From Boswellia sacra (taxonomy: Eukaryota > Streptophyta > Magnoliopsida > Sapindales > Burseraceae): 64,000 nt of DNA. The stretch covers positions 337,313 to 401,312 of the forward strand of contig SNVD02009648.1 in assembly GCA_013180625.2 (NCBI GenBank), given 5' to 3'. Positions within the stretch are counted from its first letter, which is position 1, and each line of letters starts with the position of its first letter. Both the position numbers and the translations under genes were made by a program. Positions 9,386 through 23,823 of the stretch are shown here, piece after piece. Below the pieces are notes generated by a model. The model was not told the origin of the DNA and ran no database searches. It saw only the letters and a program-made list of their open reading frames with translations.

Positions 9386-12300
9386 TTCTTTTTTTCTTTT
9401 GCTTTGAGAGGTTGCAAATATGTAGGATATATCGAAACTTTTTTTATTGGCGGGGAAGGATTAGGGGAAAGTGATCGATAAATTTTGTGTATAAAGGGTG
9501 ATTATATAGTTGGATTTGATTACAATGATAGTGCAGAAAAAGTGGGTTTCTTTACTTCTCAAGTTTCTTACTTGTGTTTGATGGTTTTTGTTGGCACAAG
9601 AACTAAGTGTTGTGTTTGGTGTTGCATGAGAGCTTATATGGTTGGTTTTGGGAAAGAAAGAGAGCGCTTAGAATAGGTGAAAAACTGCCATAATTTCCTC
9701 CATGTTCCAAGGGGCATAGGGCAGTGGAAATTGAGACAAGCTGGTCGGAGGGGGCCTCAGGTTTTGGCCTTTCCAGCATTTAAAACACATAACAGAGCAG
9801 GCTTTTTTGGGGTTTTCTACCTTTTTCATTTGTCATTTATATTTTTAGTTGTTCTTTAATGGTAGTTTTTTTTTTTTAATTTGATTGACATTTTGACAGT
9901 TATCTTTCGGTTGGTATAGTGGAGAAAACTGGCTCTAATATTGGCTAAACTTGCCTATGCCATGACTTGGCTTGAGTTTTTTGGCTGGGGCTTGGGAAGG
10001 CTTTATTTGTTTGGTTCTGATTCTTTTGTGGATTCATTATTTAACTCTCGTTTTCTGTATCAATTCATGATAGTATTAGGGTCAACATCACTGCAATACT
10101 TTATTGACCAAGAAAGCATGGGTGGTTCAACAGCCAATGAATGATCCGAGGGTTGTGAATTTCTAAACTTTAACTATTACAATTAGTCGTTTAAACTGTA
10201 ATATTACACCTTAAACAACTTTATAATAAGTCAAATTATGTTATATAATTTGGTTTCCCCAAAGTGTAATCATCACTAATTGCATCGTCCTGAAACAGAC
10301 TTTAATTACAATTATCTTTTGATGGTTCTCCGAAGATGAGTGTGGAAATGGAAATAAAAAACCTTTTGCTTAGTCATAGACGGTTGAATATGACACAACA
10401 AGAGGATTGACAAGAGGGTTTTGGGGCTTGCTTTCAATGTGTTCTGCAATAATGTTAACAACTTTTTGGCATGATTAGAACACCTTAACATGATTTTTCA
10501 ATGGAGAAGGTATTTCACGTTTTATAGTCAAAACTCATATGTGATGCTTGTTCTTTTGGCCATTTGCATCATCCCATCTTGCACTGATTATTCTATTGGT
10601 TGCAAAAGCTTCATCTTCAACAAACGAAAACTCCATAGTTTATCTGCAAAATTTAGCAGATCCAAGCCATTTTTTCTTACAAAATTCATCTTTCTTTTTC
10701 ACATGACGTGATACTGACCTTGTCTTAACATCATTAAGAAGGAAGCTACCAATTATTGAAGAATTATACTCTAGAGATTTTACTCGTTTTAATTATGTGT
10801 GGTTGGTTGAAGGCTACTTTCACCCCATAATGTACATGGTTGCTTTCACCTTGCTGTAGTTACTAATCATGTTGACTTAATGTGGAATGAAGTTGCTGGA
10901 ATTAGGCCGCGTGTATATTTATAATTGGGCAGTTTCATTAGCCTGAATTAAAAATTTGGATTATGCTACTACAAGAAGAAAAGCCTGTGTGGTTATTATA
11001 ATCAGAAATTTCCATTGTTTCTGCAAATTGGGAACTCTCAGGACTTTGCCACTCTGGCTCTGTCGAAGATCACTTTTTGGCTGAAAATTTTGCCACGTGC
11101 TACTGCAACCGACCCAGTTCACAAAGCTTTCCCAAACCCCATAATATGCCAATTGTTTAATCTTTTAGGTGAACTTTGGCTTTTGCAACTCATTTTTTGC
11201 TTTGTAATTCAAGAAACAATGCTTGTCTACAAGGAACATGAAGTACATACTATGTTGATGTCCAATATCAAGGAAAAGAATATATGAACGAAGTAGTCAA
11301 ACAATAAAGAACGAACGTGAATCTGTTTCATTATGCTTTAGATGCAACAACTCCTTCAAATATTATCCTAATTTTATTGTAATTTTGATCGGGATTCTAA
11401 TTAAAAAATAAAGGAAGAAAGAAAAGCTAGCTTTAAATTGTTATATGTAGTTGTAACCAACCATGCAGGTGCCTTGAAGGGAAAGCATTCTCATCAGTAT
11501 TTCTTGCTAAGCAAACAAGGGAAAAGGGTTTATGATTCACACAAGCTTTTAGTTGGCACCAAGTGGTATCCACTTTCTACGCTATCATGGTGGTGTACTG
11601 TAATTATTCGAGTTCAGTTTGGATCGTACTTTATTTTTAAAGAGCTTGTAACTTGCATATATAACTAGAAGTCAACCAACTGATAAAGCATAATTGCAGG
11701 CTGAAGATTTCGAAGAGATTAGCGGTGCGATAGACCTAACAAATGCCCCACTTACTCTGATTTGGAGGATCTTTTAAACAATTTTGCAGTCAATAAATGG
11801 CTCGACTATCAATTATTGAAACGTTAAATTAATCTATAACATAATATCAGAATTGGATGTTGCACAAACGCCCGTGGGCACTTGAGCATATACACATGTC
11901 AAAGTGACTATATCTATAGATGGAGATATTATCACAAGTGATTCAAAACTTTATATTAATGAGAAAAGAAGAAACCAAAAGTAATTATCACAAGAAACCC
12001 TGCTGAATTAATTATATGATGGCCTATTGCTTAGTAGTTTGAACATAATGCAGACAGGAGAATGCTAGAATGAGCCAAGCAAGTACATGTTTATAAGTCT
12101 TCGCTTGCTGGGTTGTCGCAATTATTCATTCAATTTGATAGTGTATCTCACATGTCTTTACGTGCAATACTTACTCTTTACACAAGATATAGCTAGTTGT
12201 ACAAATTGGAATTTACCAAAACAAAGCAATTCTTCAGGGGCCTGCCCTGGCCTGGCCTATGCATCCACTGCCTCCAAGCCTAGACCTGCGCTTGTGAGTT

Positions 12301-15300
12301 ATCACATTAGCGAATGTTGATCCATGAGACAAGTCCTATCACAAGATAGGCTTTCGAGATTTGAGGTCAAATAGAGTTAACTTTTAACTCCCTTTTAAAG
12401 CCTTGTTTGGTAGTGAATACATAACCTAACGCAGTTTGCTGATTAGACCAAGGTCTCATTCACAGATATCATCTCAGCGCTAATATTATGGCTACAATTT
12501 AGCATATAGAAACATTAACATGCCCCTCAATCATATCAAAACGATTAAATGAATCAAGCTCTTTTGTACTAAACAATCTGATAAATGAAAGGCGTAGCAC
12601 GTTTGTATGCTTTGTTATGTGGACCTCTTCATTGAGGCTTTGGCTACTCAGATGATGTCTTGGCATAGGAGCTCGAAATTAAACTACAGTCAAGGATTGT
12701 CCTTAATGGAGAAAATGACGATGTTCTGAATTACAGGTCCACAGACAAGACATGGCCTAGCCTGTGGGGTTGCTCTTGCTCAGCTTAAATCTCACCCCAC
12801 ATACAAAATCCAAGTATCGACCACATAAAGTTCGAAGAATCAATGTCACGCAAACCAACATGCGAGAAGTGCTCGGTAGATGCCCGGCAATTCCAGTGGC
12901 CATCACAAACTTTCCTGTTTATCTCTTGAGGTGCCACAAGTTGGGGCAAACTACGATTAATATCCTGGAAATGTTTTATGACTACAGAAGGATAAAACAT
13001 AAAGTATTTTTCTGCCATGAAAATGGAGATATATATTCAATGCTTACATGCAAGAGGTTCACTTTTCCTTTTCAAGTATATAGTGGTTAACTGAGTACAT
13101 TCATAGCATTATGGCCTGCTAAAATGCATTCATAGAAATCAAAATGGCTATTCAGGATTTGGGAATTTTGTTTTTCAAACATATGTAATTGAATTAATAA
13201 AGTAGAACAATGATTGGTGCCAACATCATGATGAAATATTTCAACTATAAACTAGCTAGTTTTCTTACTCTCAAAAGTTAACCTAGAAATGGAATTGCAA
13301 GGTTTTCATGATTCAATTTCATTATATGTTAAAACAACCACAAAGAGATGCTGGATCTTTTATATATTTTAAGTTCTAACTCACTTCCTATAATTATTAC
13401 TTCATTCATTACAAGCGTATCTGCTGTTCGGCTCAGACTTTGGCTTGACAATTCAGGCCAAGTGTTTAGAGCCAAGCCATTTAATAATTAGAACGATGTA
13501 AAAGAGAGTAACGAAGTTCACCTTTGTTTTTAACCGTTGTCTAGCGAATCTTTGGACATTATCTAATGGTTTTTTGATATGGGATTAGTTAGCTACCTCC
13601 ATATTTTTATATCATAAAAAAAAAAAATTCTAAGCTTCTTCTGCATAATCATTCCTTGATGAGTTTTAGCCCTATATCCATTGCTTCAACGGTCAATGAT
13701 TCTCACATGGGGTCTTGTTTGTTTTCTGCATTATCATATGCAAGTGTGTTTTAAAAATTTAGTGGGAGGTTGAGTTAGTTCAAAATTTAATGCTCTTCAC
13801 ATGGCAACCCACATGCACTCTCCTGCCGTTACCTTCCAATCCACAATTCTTAATTTTCTCCATCCAACCAAACCCTCGTCTCCCATTGCAATCAATCTTT
13901 TGCACTTGCAATAACAAAATTTTGTTTTCTTTGCCGTAAGAGAATGATATTTATCTACATATGTTGTGAGAATTTATAAGTTTATGTGCTTATTACAGCT
14001 GGTTTGATAATTATAGCTGGAAACTTTTATTAATTATCCTTAATCTCTGATTTTGTTTTCTTGTATAGTCATTATCATCACCATTATTGTCTCCTAATAA
14101 TTATGATGATTACCATTGCCAAAAAGATGGGTGAGGTAATCAAATTAATTAGCTTCTTACCCACTTGATAAGTGATTTAACATTCTCTAATGATAGCTTA
14201 GAATCCTATCTAGATATATACCCCCTCTATGTTTTGTCTCCTCTTCCTTGTTCTCAATTACATGTCAATTTTTTGAGCAAGACCCCAAAATTTTTCTCTT
14301 CACACAACATAGAACAGATTGTCCATTAGGCAAGATGATAACTTCTAAACTCCAGATTTTGAAAACTCAAGTATAGAACTAAAAGCACTTTCAGTTAATT
14401 AATATTTTATTTCCCAATAAGATTTTGAAATGAAAATCATTTGGTGGGTAAGGGTTGAGTATTTATGATGTTCACAAGACTAGGATGCAAGTTAAACGGT
14501 GCGGCGTTATTGGTTGTGAAACTGCGGGCTACTAATTAATACAGTTTTTTAATTTATGGGGGACATTTTGCTTCTCATTATAATGTATTTTTTTATTAAT
14601 TCATCTTCAATCATTAGAGACTCAACAACTATTTCAAACTTCCACCTCCTCCCATACGCTAAAAGTTCTGGCATGTACGTTGTCTTTGTGCCAAGCCAAT
14701 ATCCATTCACTGGAGTCCCATAGAAGAAACATGCCAAGCCATAATTCCCACATGCTTGAGTGCATAGAAAAATTGAAGATGGAGTGACGGAAAGCAATAA
14801 ATTGCTTGTCAACTTTGCCTTAGCCCGATATTGTTAGTCAAGCGTTTTATCTTATCTGTAAGACTTTGAAACTTAAAAAAAAAAAAAAAAAAAAAAATTC
14901 AATTATTTATGCATTTGCTGAATGCTTTCTTGAATTTGGTCATTTAATTTGCGGCTAAGGTATCCTTAACAGCCATATCATCATTATGCTTTCACTATGT
15001 GGATGATAATTGAAGTCTTGGATTTCCCGTAACATTACGGGTGATGCAATTCATTTAACTTGAGATTCAGAAACCTAATATTAGATATAAGAATTGGATA
15101 GAAGTCTGAGAGGAAAATCTTAATGGGCACATGCAGGACAAACTCATGAGTAGAAAAGCATCCGAATAAGATGATGTACTCTTGTCTGTGTGCTGGCGGA
15201 CGTGGGTGTGGGTGTGGGCGTGGCCTAGAGGTTTGGATGTCCCACTGGACCTACATTCAAAGTCCTGGTGGAAATAGATAGAACAGAGGATATGACAAGA

Positions 15301-16306
15301 GTTCGAAGGGCCCACCACGTGCACTGCAACAATCAGCCTGAAATGGAAGAAGAAGCTACCTCTCTGATTGAGCCAAGGCCGTCCAGTGACCTTTCCCTTT
15401 CTACCACCCCTTCCTGGCTTTACCAATTTAACACAAGTGTCCTCAATTGCGGAAACGTTACCATCAGCTGCAAACATCAGATCAGGCTGTAAGCTTTTAT
15501 ATTTATCAATATGTTCATTAAAATTGTGGCGCTAAATATTCAGTGTCTATAAAGTTTATTGGGTCTTTGAGGGTTTCAAAAAAAGCTCTCGCGTGTTTCA
15601 GTTAATTAATGCATTTTTATATTGAGTTGTTGCAATCGCAAAATGGGCTTGCCGAATCACCAATAACCATAATATTCGAGGTTTGTTGTGTAAGGTATTG
15701 GGATACGTTATCCAAATCCAACATATCATATCATCACAATATAGAACAGACCCCCAATGGAATTCATACATTTATCATTACAAGCAGACAAATCAGAGTC
15801 TATGATTGTTAGAGAACCCGACCAGGTGTCAAGAACTGTGTAAATTTGATATCCTTTTCCGTCATTGACATGACACTCAATACACACAATCGAATCCTAT
15901 GACAAACATCGAAGGACTAAATTAGGGGGAGTTGTAAGATCGAGATTGCAGAAAAAGTCTCTTTCCCACTAGTATGAATTATTTCTTTAGGTTAGAATCC
16001 GTTAAGTAACTCGGGCGACAAAACAGAAAAGAAAGTTAAAAGACAAAACATCAAATTCACAAATAAAAAAGCATCAGCAATCATACTGATGACTAGAACA
16101 ATGTGGCCAAATGGAGGCGCCCCATGGTTCAATCGAAACTGCCCAGTAATCACACGTGATGGAGAGAGGTTTTTTCATCGCAACAGTACAAACCAAGGAA
16201 ACAAAGCTAATTGATATATACAATAAAAATATCACTAACAATTAGGCAGATTGAGAACTTTGATCGCATTCATTCATCAGTAAAATGAGCCTGGTATTAA
16301 GGGTAT
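9386..16306. other. Long intergenic region without a recognised gene
   Basis: Nearly 7 kb of AT-rich DNA with only short ORFs. I looked at those at 9941-10144, 11438-11668, 12764-13090, 14549-14812 (minus) and 15067-15477 (minus). None shows a family motif, and none is supported by convincing splice structure. A poly-A run lies at about 14875-14897. Unannotated non-coding RNA genes or promoters cannot be excluded. Confidence 0.5.
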
Positions 16307-16804
16307 TGTAACACCCCAATATTTATATACAAATAACGTTTTCAGCCTAAGGTGATAGTAACAATTAATCTCTAAAAATAATCTTCAACAATTCATCTTA
16401 TTAAGAGAAAATGAATATGAAAACAACATGAAGAAACAATTGAGTCTCTCTGAAATAAAAACAAAGTCTGACAACTCAAGTTTCAAACAATAACAGTACT
16501 AAAGTCTTCTTATGATTGCATAACTCAAAATAAAATCAATGCTCCTATAATTAACCACCAAGGTTAACTAGTAAATCCAGGTCTAATATTCAAAATGTTA
16601 GAGATGATAGGTGAGCAGTTAATTCGGTAAGTAAAATCGTACACAATTTTTAGTATCTTAAAATAATTATAAAAAAAACATTTAATCTATATTTTAATAC
16701 ATCAATTAAAGATACATACTTTAATGAGAACAAAGATAGAAATAATCATAGTATTAAATTTTCAGTGAAGACATTCGGTAACTCATGTCACATAATATCA
16801 TTCA
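16307..16804 (+). repeat. Old LTR-like repeat flanking element A
   Basis: It starts TGTAACACCCC, a common 5' end of plant Ty3/gypsy LTRs. It is AT-rich and non-coding, and it is interrupted by element A at 16805. The DNA on the other side (29121-29684) has similar composition. No second copy of this repeat was found to confirm it. Confidence 0.3.
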
Positions 16805-17254
16805 GATGTAGGACATAACAACGTGTCAAGAGCAACTAGTGCCAAAACGCCTGCAAGCTTCAAACCAGAGTTGCTACTCTACTCTATCAAAATCACGGCG
16901 TCCAGCTTTCTAGTTCCAAATGTCTGAAGCTTGGAACCAAAGTCGCAACGCTATCCTATCAGAGTCGTTCCGCCCAACTCTCTAGTTGCAAAGGTCTGAT
17001 GCCTTCATCTGTAGAGTCATAGCACCATTTCATCAACGTTTCGACACTACTTTGAATTTCTGGAATCATGATTGTTTTAGGATTGCTTTTAATTATTTAT
17101 TTCTTTCTTAATTCGACTTAGATTTTCTCATTTTGATTACTTTCAAGTTTTAGACTATAAAAATGTGTGGTTTACCCTAGTTCTTCTCAACTTTTATCAA
17201 ATTAATACAATTGAACTTTGCTCAAAATTTATCTTTTCATTAGCTTCTGCATCA
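16805..17254 (+). repeat. 5' LTR of element A
   Basis: About 450 bp, colinear with 28662-29120. It contains a TATA-like ACTATAAAAATG at about 17154-17165 and ends CATCA. The terminal TG of the 3' copy appears mutated here. Confidence 0.8.
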
Positions 17255-17257
17255 AAT

Positions 17258-17271
17258 TTGGTATCAAAGCC
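17258..17271 (+). other. Primer binding site of element A
   Basis: TTGGTATCAAAGCC is one change away from the initiator-tRNA-Met primer site and lies just after the LTR end. Confidence 0.7.
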
Positions 17272-17639
17272 AAAATCACTTGTCTTCCATAGCACGTGAC
17301 AATTCGGTAGGCTATGGTTCTCATGACGATGATCAGAGGACTACGGCTATAGCAGGAGAAGTTGTTATGGCAGCTATCCAACCTTTATAAACTCAAATCA
17401 ATGACTTGATTTAGGAGTTGAAAGAGTTTATGGTGGGTTGTAACAGGGAGATTGAATGAAGGCAAAGGCGAAACGAAGAGAGAGAGACTCGTGTGCCTAC
17501 ACCAACGAGTAGACTTCTTACAAACAATGGCGGACCTTCTGGTGACGATTCAACGGATACTAAGTCGGGTGATGAAACCGCTAGTAAAAAAAAAAAAAAA
17601 ACAAAAAGACTGATTATAAAGTTAATCTTGATATTCTTA

Positions 17640-18420
17640 TGTTAGAGGGGGGCTACAAGTAGAAGAATTTTTAGATTGGTTTGCCAAGGTTAAGACTTTC
17701 TTAGCATATATGGGGATATCTTAGAAAATGAAAGTGCAATTGGTAGCTCTTAAATTAAAATGAGGGTTTTTTCAAGGTGTAACAAGGATAAAATAGGAGA
17801 AGACCCAATAAAATGGTGGGATAAGATGAAAAAAAGGTTGATTGATCAATATTTACCACCAGATTACCAGCAAACCTTGTACATGCCGTACCAATATTAT
17901 AGGCAAAAGAACCGTAGGGTTGATGAGTACACCGACGTAAAATAATTTGAATGAATCTAAACAGTAGCTGATTGCAAGGTATATTGGCATATTGAAACTA
18001 GAAATTTATGATGATATGTCTATGAAAACCATCTTGAAATTGTATGAACCAGTGGATAAAGCTAGGAAGTATGAGAAAAGATTGACAAGAGAGCGATCCA
18101 CTCTTAAAACACAAGCAATGACTCATCAATATAACTCCTCTTTCAACCAATATTTCCAAAACAAGGCTTCAGTTGGGCAAAGTAACGGTCAAAGCAGCAA
18201 AAATAAGCAAAAGGATAGTGGTAACCATCAAAGACAGCCTCAACAACAACTAGATAATCAGATTACGAGTTAACAACAACAATTTAATCCTTATGCCAAG
18301 CCTACACTTGATAATGGCTTGAAGTGTGGTGGAGTTAGTCATCGATCCAGCAATTGTAAAGGAAAAAGAGTGGCTAATTTTGTTCAAGCTGAAGAGAATA
18401 GTAAACGGAGGAAGAGGTTG
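17640..18420 (+). pseudogene. gag remnant of element A
   Basis: Several short frames (17760-17945, 17992-18273) form a broken gag. Visible pieces are a capsid-like stretch with PIKWWDKMKKRLIDQYLPPDY and YRQKNRRVDEYT, then a Gln/Asn-rich linker. A degenerate zinc knuckle near 18318-18365 keeps CGGVSHRSSNC but has lost its first Cys. Stops and frameshifts separate the pieces. Confidence 0.7.
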
Positions 18421-18539
18421 AAGAAGAAATTGAGATCATTGAAGGAGATGATAGAGATCACATTTCTTCTGTTACTCATAGAGTTTTGATTGCACCTAGA
18501 GGCATGGATGAGTCACAATGTCACAAAAATCGTCAAGAC

Positions 18540-21500
18540 ACGGGCAACTAATAACAACAAACTATGTAGCATGGTTATAGATGGGGTAGCACGGAGAATG
18601 CCTTGAAACTTAAAATGGAGCGACACCCTACACCAAACAAGCATGTGTGGTTGATGAATAAAACTGTGGAACATGTAAATGAGGTATGTCCTGTCCCTTT
18701 TTCCATTGGGAAAATTATAAAGAAACTATGCTTTGTGATGCTGTAGAGATGGATGTGAGTCATATATTATTGGGAAGGCCATGGCAATATGACCAGGATG
18801 TTCGTTTAAAGGAAAAGCCAATACGTATTCATTTTGGTGGAATAGAAGGAAGATGATTGTAATACCACCTGCAGACAAAATGGAGGTTGAATTTTCTTAA
18901 AAAATGGATAGCTAAGCTCTAATAGCTTAATTGAAAAGTCAAGTTGATGCAAATTATGGTGGTTATGATCAAGTAACGGTTAACATTCAAGAGGAGAAGC
19001 CCGAACCAAAAATAATTTCGAAAAAAGTGCAACCGATTTTAGCATATTTTGGGAACGTTACACCTTCCGAAATACCATCCAAATTGCCTCCTATGCATGC
19101 TATACAACACCACATTGATTTGGTTCAGGTGTTAGCTTGCCTAATTTGTCTCATTATCGGATGAGCCCACAAGAGAGCATAATTTACAAGAGCAAGTTGA
19201 AGATTTGTTTCGCAAGGGGTTCATACATGAGAGCAAGAGTCCATGTGCAGTTCCTACACTGCTAATGCCTAAGGAAGATAGTAATTGGCGAATGTTTATG
19301 GATTATAGAGCCACCAGCAAAATCACTGTCAGATACCAATTTTTAACTCCAAGGCTACAAGATATGTTGGATTAACTACATGGTGTTCAAGGCTTTTCCA
19401 AGATAGATCTTCGTAGTGGATGTCATCAAGTGCGTATTAGACCTAGAGACGAGTGTGTAAGCATCAAATTTTGCTTATAGTTTTAAGCCCGACGAGGAGG
19501 ACCAAAAATACTAAGTAAAGTGGGAAGTTGGTTTGAAAAATGGATTGAAAATACCCAAAAACAAAAAACCTAGCAAAACACAAAGCCCAATCACATAAAA
19601 AAGGCCTAAAATGCCCAAAATTATTCACAAAAAAAATGCGAAAGCATAAAAAAAGCCCAAAACGAATTGGCCGCCGCCTAAAAGAGTGGCTATGCGTGAA
19701 AAAATCCTTTGCACGTGTAGCAAAATCAATCCCCACCTGAAAAAATTGCATCTGCTCCTGAAGGGAAGGAGTCGTGCCAGAAAGTTGCAAGGGAGAAAAG
19801 GCGTGCGCACTTCTCTCCTCATTTTCTATAAATTCAAGCACATTTTCCCATTTTTACTTTAGTCTTCACCTATCTCGTTTTGTGTGTAAAATCTAAAAAA
19901 ATACTTCTAATCCATTTTCAAGTTCTTTTCAAGTCACTTCTTTCAATATTTTTTATATACACCCCCACTTTTATTACTGTCCAACCCATTTCTTCTATAA
20001 TCTTACATATATAGCCCTATTTTCAACTAATTTTCAAACAATAGACACTACTTCTCAATATTTGGTAAAGCCTGAGGGCAAAATCGTCACATTCCCCCTC
20101 TTATATTCATCATTTTTGTCATTTTTATAATTCATGTTTAATATGGAGACGAGGTGAATACAGGCGAGTGGTGGTGGATCGATGATAATCGATGGGAAAC
20201 GACCACTCTAATATGCCTCTATCTTGATATTCACCATTTATTTTATCGCCTTTTATTTTTATTTTCTTTATTTTATGTTTATTTACCTTACTTGCCTTTT
20301 AATTATTGTTTGTTTACTTATGTTCTTTACTTTACCACATTTTACATTCTGTGCTCTTTTATTTATCGCCATTTACTTTTATTGCTCATTCATTTTATTG
20401 CCATTTACTTTATTGCACTTGTTATTGCCCTTTACTTTTTTGCCTTTTTATTTATTGCCATTTACTTAATGGCACTTTGTTATTTATCTACATTTACTTT
20501 ATCCCACTTTTCATTTACCGCCATTTACTTTATCACAGTTTATTTTATCGCACTCTTTTTATTATCGCCTTTCACTTTATCTTGCTGTTACTTTTACAGA
20601 CGCCATCCGCGTCACGGATGACCATCCCATTCTGCACCATCTAATGGATACCGTTAGAATTATGAACGGTTATCCAAATCACTTTTATGGATGCTATTCA
20701 AGTCATAGATGGTTGTCCATTTTAAGTTTTGGTCTGTTTAATGAAAAAGGACACCGTTTACTTCATAAACGAGTGTTCTAATCTCATGGACTGTGAGGTG
20801 AGCCGTGTCACCAGACTCATGGATGATAAATGTTCACCACTCCATATTTGTGATCTTTCATTTATTAATATTCCAACTATTATGTTTGCTTTATTATCTG
20901 TTTGGTGAAGATGACATGATGATGATTGAAGCAAGTAGACTCACACTGATGGTAAGGAACCTGATTTGGATGATGGCAACTTTAAAGTGTTGATTGGAAA
21001 GGGTAAACTCACAATTAGTGGTAAGAAACCTGACTTTGTGAAATTTGATGTGCGTAACAATGATTAGACAATGAACAGAGCCACAATGCATGATGGCCGA
21101 TCCACTTTCCAATAACAGACTCATTAAGCTTGACATACCAATTAGAGTGTCAATTTGCTTCATGCACTTTACTTTTTTTGCATTTTTATTGCACTTATTC
21201 ATAACTAAATTGTTAATTCTCCATCCCATTCCCCCACGTTTGCATATTTTGTATTTTATTTTTGTGAATGCTTATGAACTGCCTCACCTCATATGTAATA
21301 ATCCAGATAAAACCAGTTGTATGCATAGAAGTGAATTTTGGATCAAGATAGATGACACTTGACCGACTAAAACCTTAAACTCGGCAAACCCTCATAGAGG
21401 TCGGACTTTATTTAGGCAGATTGAAGATCCATACCTAACTTTCCAAACTTGACTCTAAAGGGATGATGGGTAGTTGGGTCCCTAAGCAAGGGATGGGTTA

Positions 21501-22737
21501 TCTTCATCCAACTTTTTCTCAAGGTTAGTTACCGGGGTGGCGACTCCGAAAATCTTCAAAACTCGTCTTTCTAACTTATTCTGTAGTACCCCCAAGCACC
21601 AAAAAGTCTTAGAGAGCAGTGTCATGGTTGTAATCACTTAGAATAAGATGGAAGCCCTGGTCACTGAGTGAAAGATGGCTTTTAAGACATAGGATAGGTT
21701 ATCTAAATGGTTGGTTATGCCATTTAGACTATCAAACACATCTAGAACTTTCATGCCACTAATGACTGAGGTATTGAGGCCTTTTGCTTATAAATTTGTG
21801 GTCTTTTACTTTGATTGTATCTTGATTTATATTGCTAGCGAGGAGTTACATCTAAAGCATTAATGTATGGTTTTGATTGAATTGCAAAAATGTAAACTAT
21901 TTGTTAATTTAAAGAAGTGTAGTTTTTGCAACATAGTTTGGTGTTTTTGGGATTTGTTAAGTGCTCAAGGACTTCGAGTAGATGATCCAAAGGTTAACGC
22001 CATTCATGAGTGGCCAACACATAAGACTGTGATGGAAGTAAGGAGTTTTCATGGTCTAGCTACATTCTATAGGCAGTTTATATGCAACTTTAGCTTTATA
22101 ACTACACTAATCACTAAGTGTATAAAGAAAGGTAAATTTCAATGGGAGCAAAACAAGACATTAGCTTCGTTGTTTAGAAGAAAAGCTAAGTAATGCACCT
22201 GTCCTAGCATTGCCCAGCTTTGAAAAACTATTTGAAGTGGAGTGTGATGCTTCCAGAAAGGGAATTTGGGTTGTTTTGTCCTAAAAAGGTAGACCGATAG
22301 AATTTGTTAGTAAGAAGCTGAATAAGGCTCGACAAAAGTGGAGTACTTCTGAACAAGAATTCTATGCAGTCTTTAGAGCACTCAAGCAATGGGAGCATTA
22401 TCTAGTGCAACTTGAGTTTGTCATGTATAGTGATTATCAAGCTTTAAAGTTCATCAATGGCCAACAACATTTGAATTGAATGCATACAAAGTGGGCTAGT
22501 TTTCTTCAAAAGCTCACTTTCTCTTTGAAGCATAAATCGGACAATTGAACAAAGTGGTTGATGCATTTAGCAGTCATGCAACATTTCTCATCACTATGAC
22601 TAATGAGTTGACAAGGTTTGAGTTCTTAAAATCCTTGTACCCAAATGATGAAGATTTTGGAAGGTATGGACCAACTGCCATAACAATTTAAGCCAAGGTG
22701 ATTACTTAGTCCAAGATGATTTTCTCTTTAAAGCTAA
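18540..22737 (+). pseudogene. Protease, RT and RNase H remnants of element A (split at 19456-21665)
   Basis: A protease tail with HILLGRPWQYDQDV lies at about 18755-18800. Next come a pre-RT segment (18931-19164) and RT motifs around YRMSPQE and FSKIDLRSG-type sequence up to 19455. After the insertion, the frame resumes at 21666 with a KMAF-like stretch, then RT thumb sequence near 21960-22190 and RNase H near 22280-22560 (KLNKARQKWSTSEQEFYAV, WEHYLVQLEFVMYSD). Stops and frameshifts are frequent, so no functional enzyme is encoded. Confidence 0.75.
19456..21665 (+). mobile_element. LTR-type insertion in element A (Tat/Ogre-like), with GAGTG target duplication
   Basis: A 2,210-bp insertion flanked by GAGTG at 19451-19455 and 21666-21670. 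Joining the flanks restores the RT reading across the duplicated codon. It starts TGTAAGCATC and contains a long low-complexity CATTTACTTTATTGC-like repeat (about 20220-20590), which gives spurious hydrophobic ORFs. A TGGCGACTCCG sequence at 21538-21548 resembles the primer-site region of Tat/Ogre elements. It carries no coding sequence I recognise. It does not end in CA, so whether it is a solo LTR or a truncated element is unresolved. Confidence 0.55.
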
Positions 22738-23823
22738 TGATAAGTGTCTATTTATATATCATTTTCATATCAATTCGTCCATGTTTCTTTGCTATATTCC
22801 TTGGTATTTTTATGTTTTTGTGTAGTTTTGATGTTTGTAGAAGTTTTGGAGCAACTTGCACAAAAATGGAGTAAAACCCTTCATTTTCACCTCTGCTAGT
22901 CAGTGATCTTCTCGGATTTAATTGTATTGATATACAATGAACCCGATGACATGTTATATACCGTTGGAAAGCTCTCGAAGTCTATTTTCTGGAGAAATTT
23001 ACGGTTTATAAATCCATTCAGTGTACCAAAAGTTGTAATCAAAACAGTGTGAGATGTATAGAAATATAATTCCACAAGCCACTGTAGCATGTATAATACG
23101 GGGACACTGTAGCAAGTCACTGTAGCAGAGTATTTAAACACATTTTAGGGTTTTATTTTCATAACTTGAAGAGGGGAGAATGTGGAGGAGGCTGCAGCTC
23201 TGGAATTCTTTCATCTCCTTGGAGTTCTTGAAGGAGAAAGGAAGCTTGGAAAGAGGAAGAACTACAATCCAAAGAGAATTACATCAAATTTGCTAAGTTT
23301 TCCCTTCCCTTTCATTTTCTGGAATGTCTCCATGTTGTATTGTATTTACCACGTTCTTAAACATGTGTAACTGAATCTGAATTGGTTGAGGGTGATTTCA
23401 AAGCCCCTGATATGGTTTTGTAAGTTGATTGTGCAAGAAGTTGTTATCCAATTCTCTAATTGAAGTTGCTTGTATTTTCCCATATCTAATGCTTATGATT
23501 GCTTGCGGGATTGTATTTCGAATGGCCAACTGAATATAATCTGGTTGTTGTCTATTGCTAGACTAGAAATCTTGATCCGTAATTGTCTTGAATTTCTAAT
23601 CCTTAGTAGCAAAATTGTGATCAGAGATTGCAATTGGAGAATACAACCTAAGTTAAATAATCCGAGCTTGTGTGTTTATTGCTTAGATCAACCTATATTT
23701 CTTATCGTAATGCATCCATTGAATTAAATTTAGAGAGCTTGTTCTAGGTTGTTTAATGGATAGAGATTAAATAAAGAGCCTGTTTTATTTAACAACAAAG
23801 TAAGGAAAGATTGGGATAACAGA

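Noticed and set aside
11438..11668. 76-residue ORF containing GKHSHQYFLLSKQGKRVYDS
   Set aside because: Looks protein-like but I could not link it to any family or to neighbouring exons.
14549..14812. 87-residue minus-strand ORF with aromatic-rich stretch
   Set aside because: No recognisable family, no splice or promoter support, and surrounded by AT-rich sequence.
20154..20644. Long hydrophobic ORFs resembling a membrane protein
   Set aside because: They arise from the T-rich CATTTACTTTATTGC-like low-complexity repeat in all three frames.
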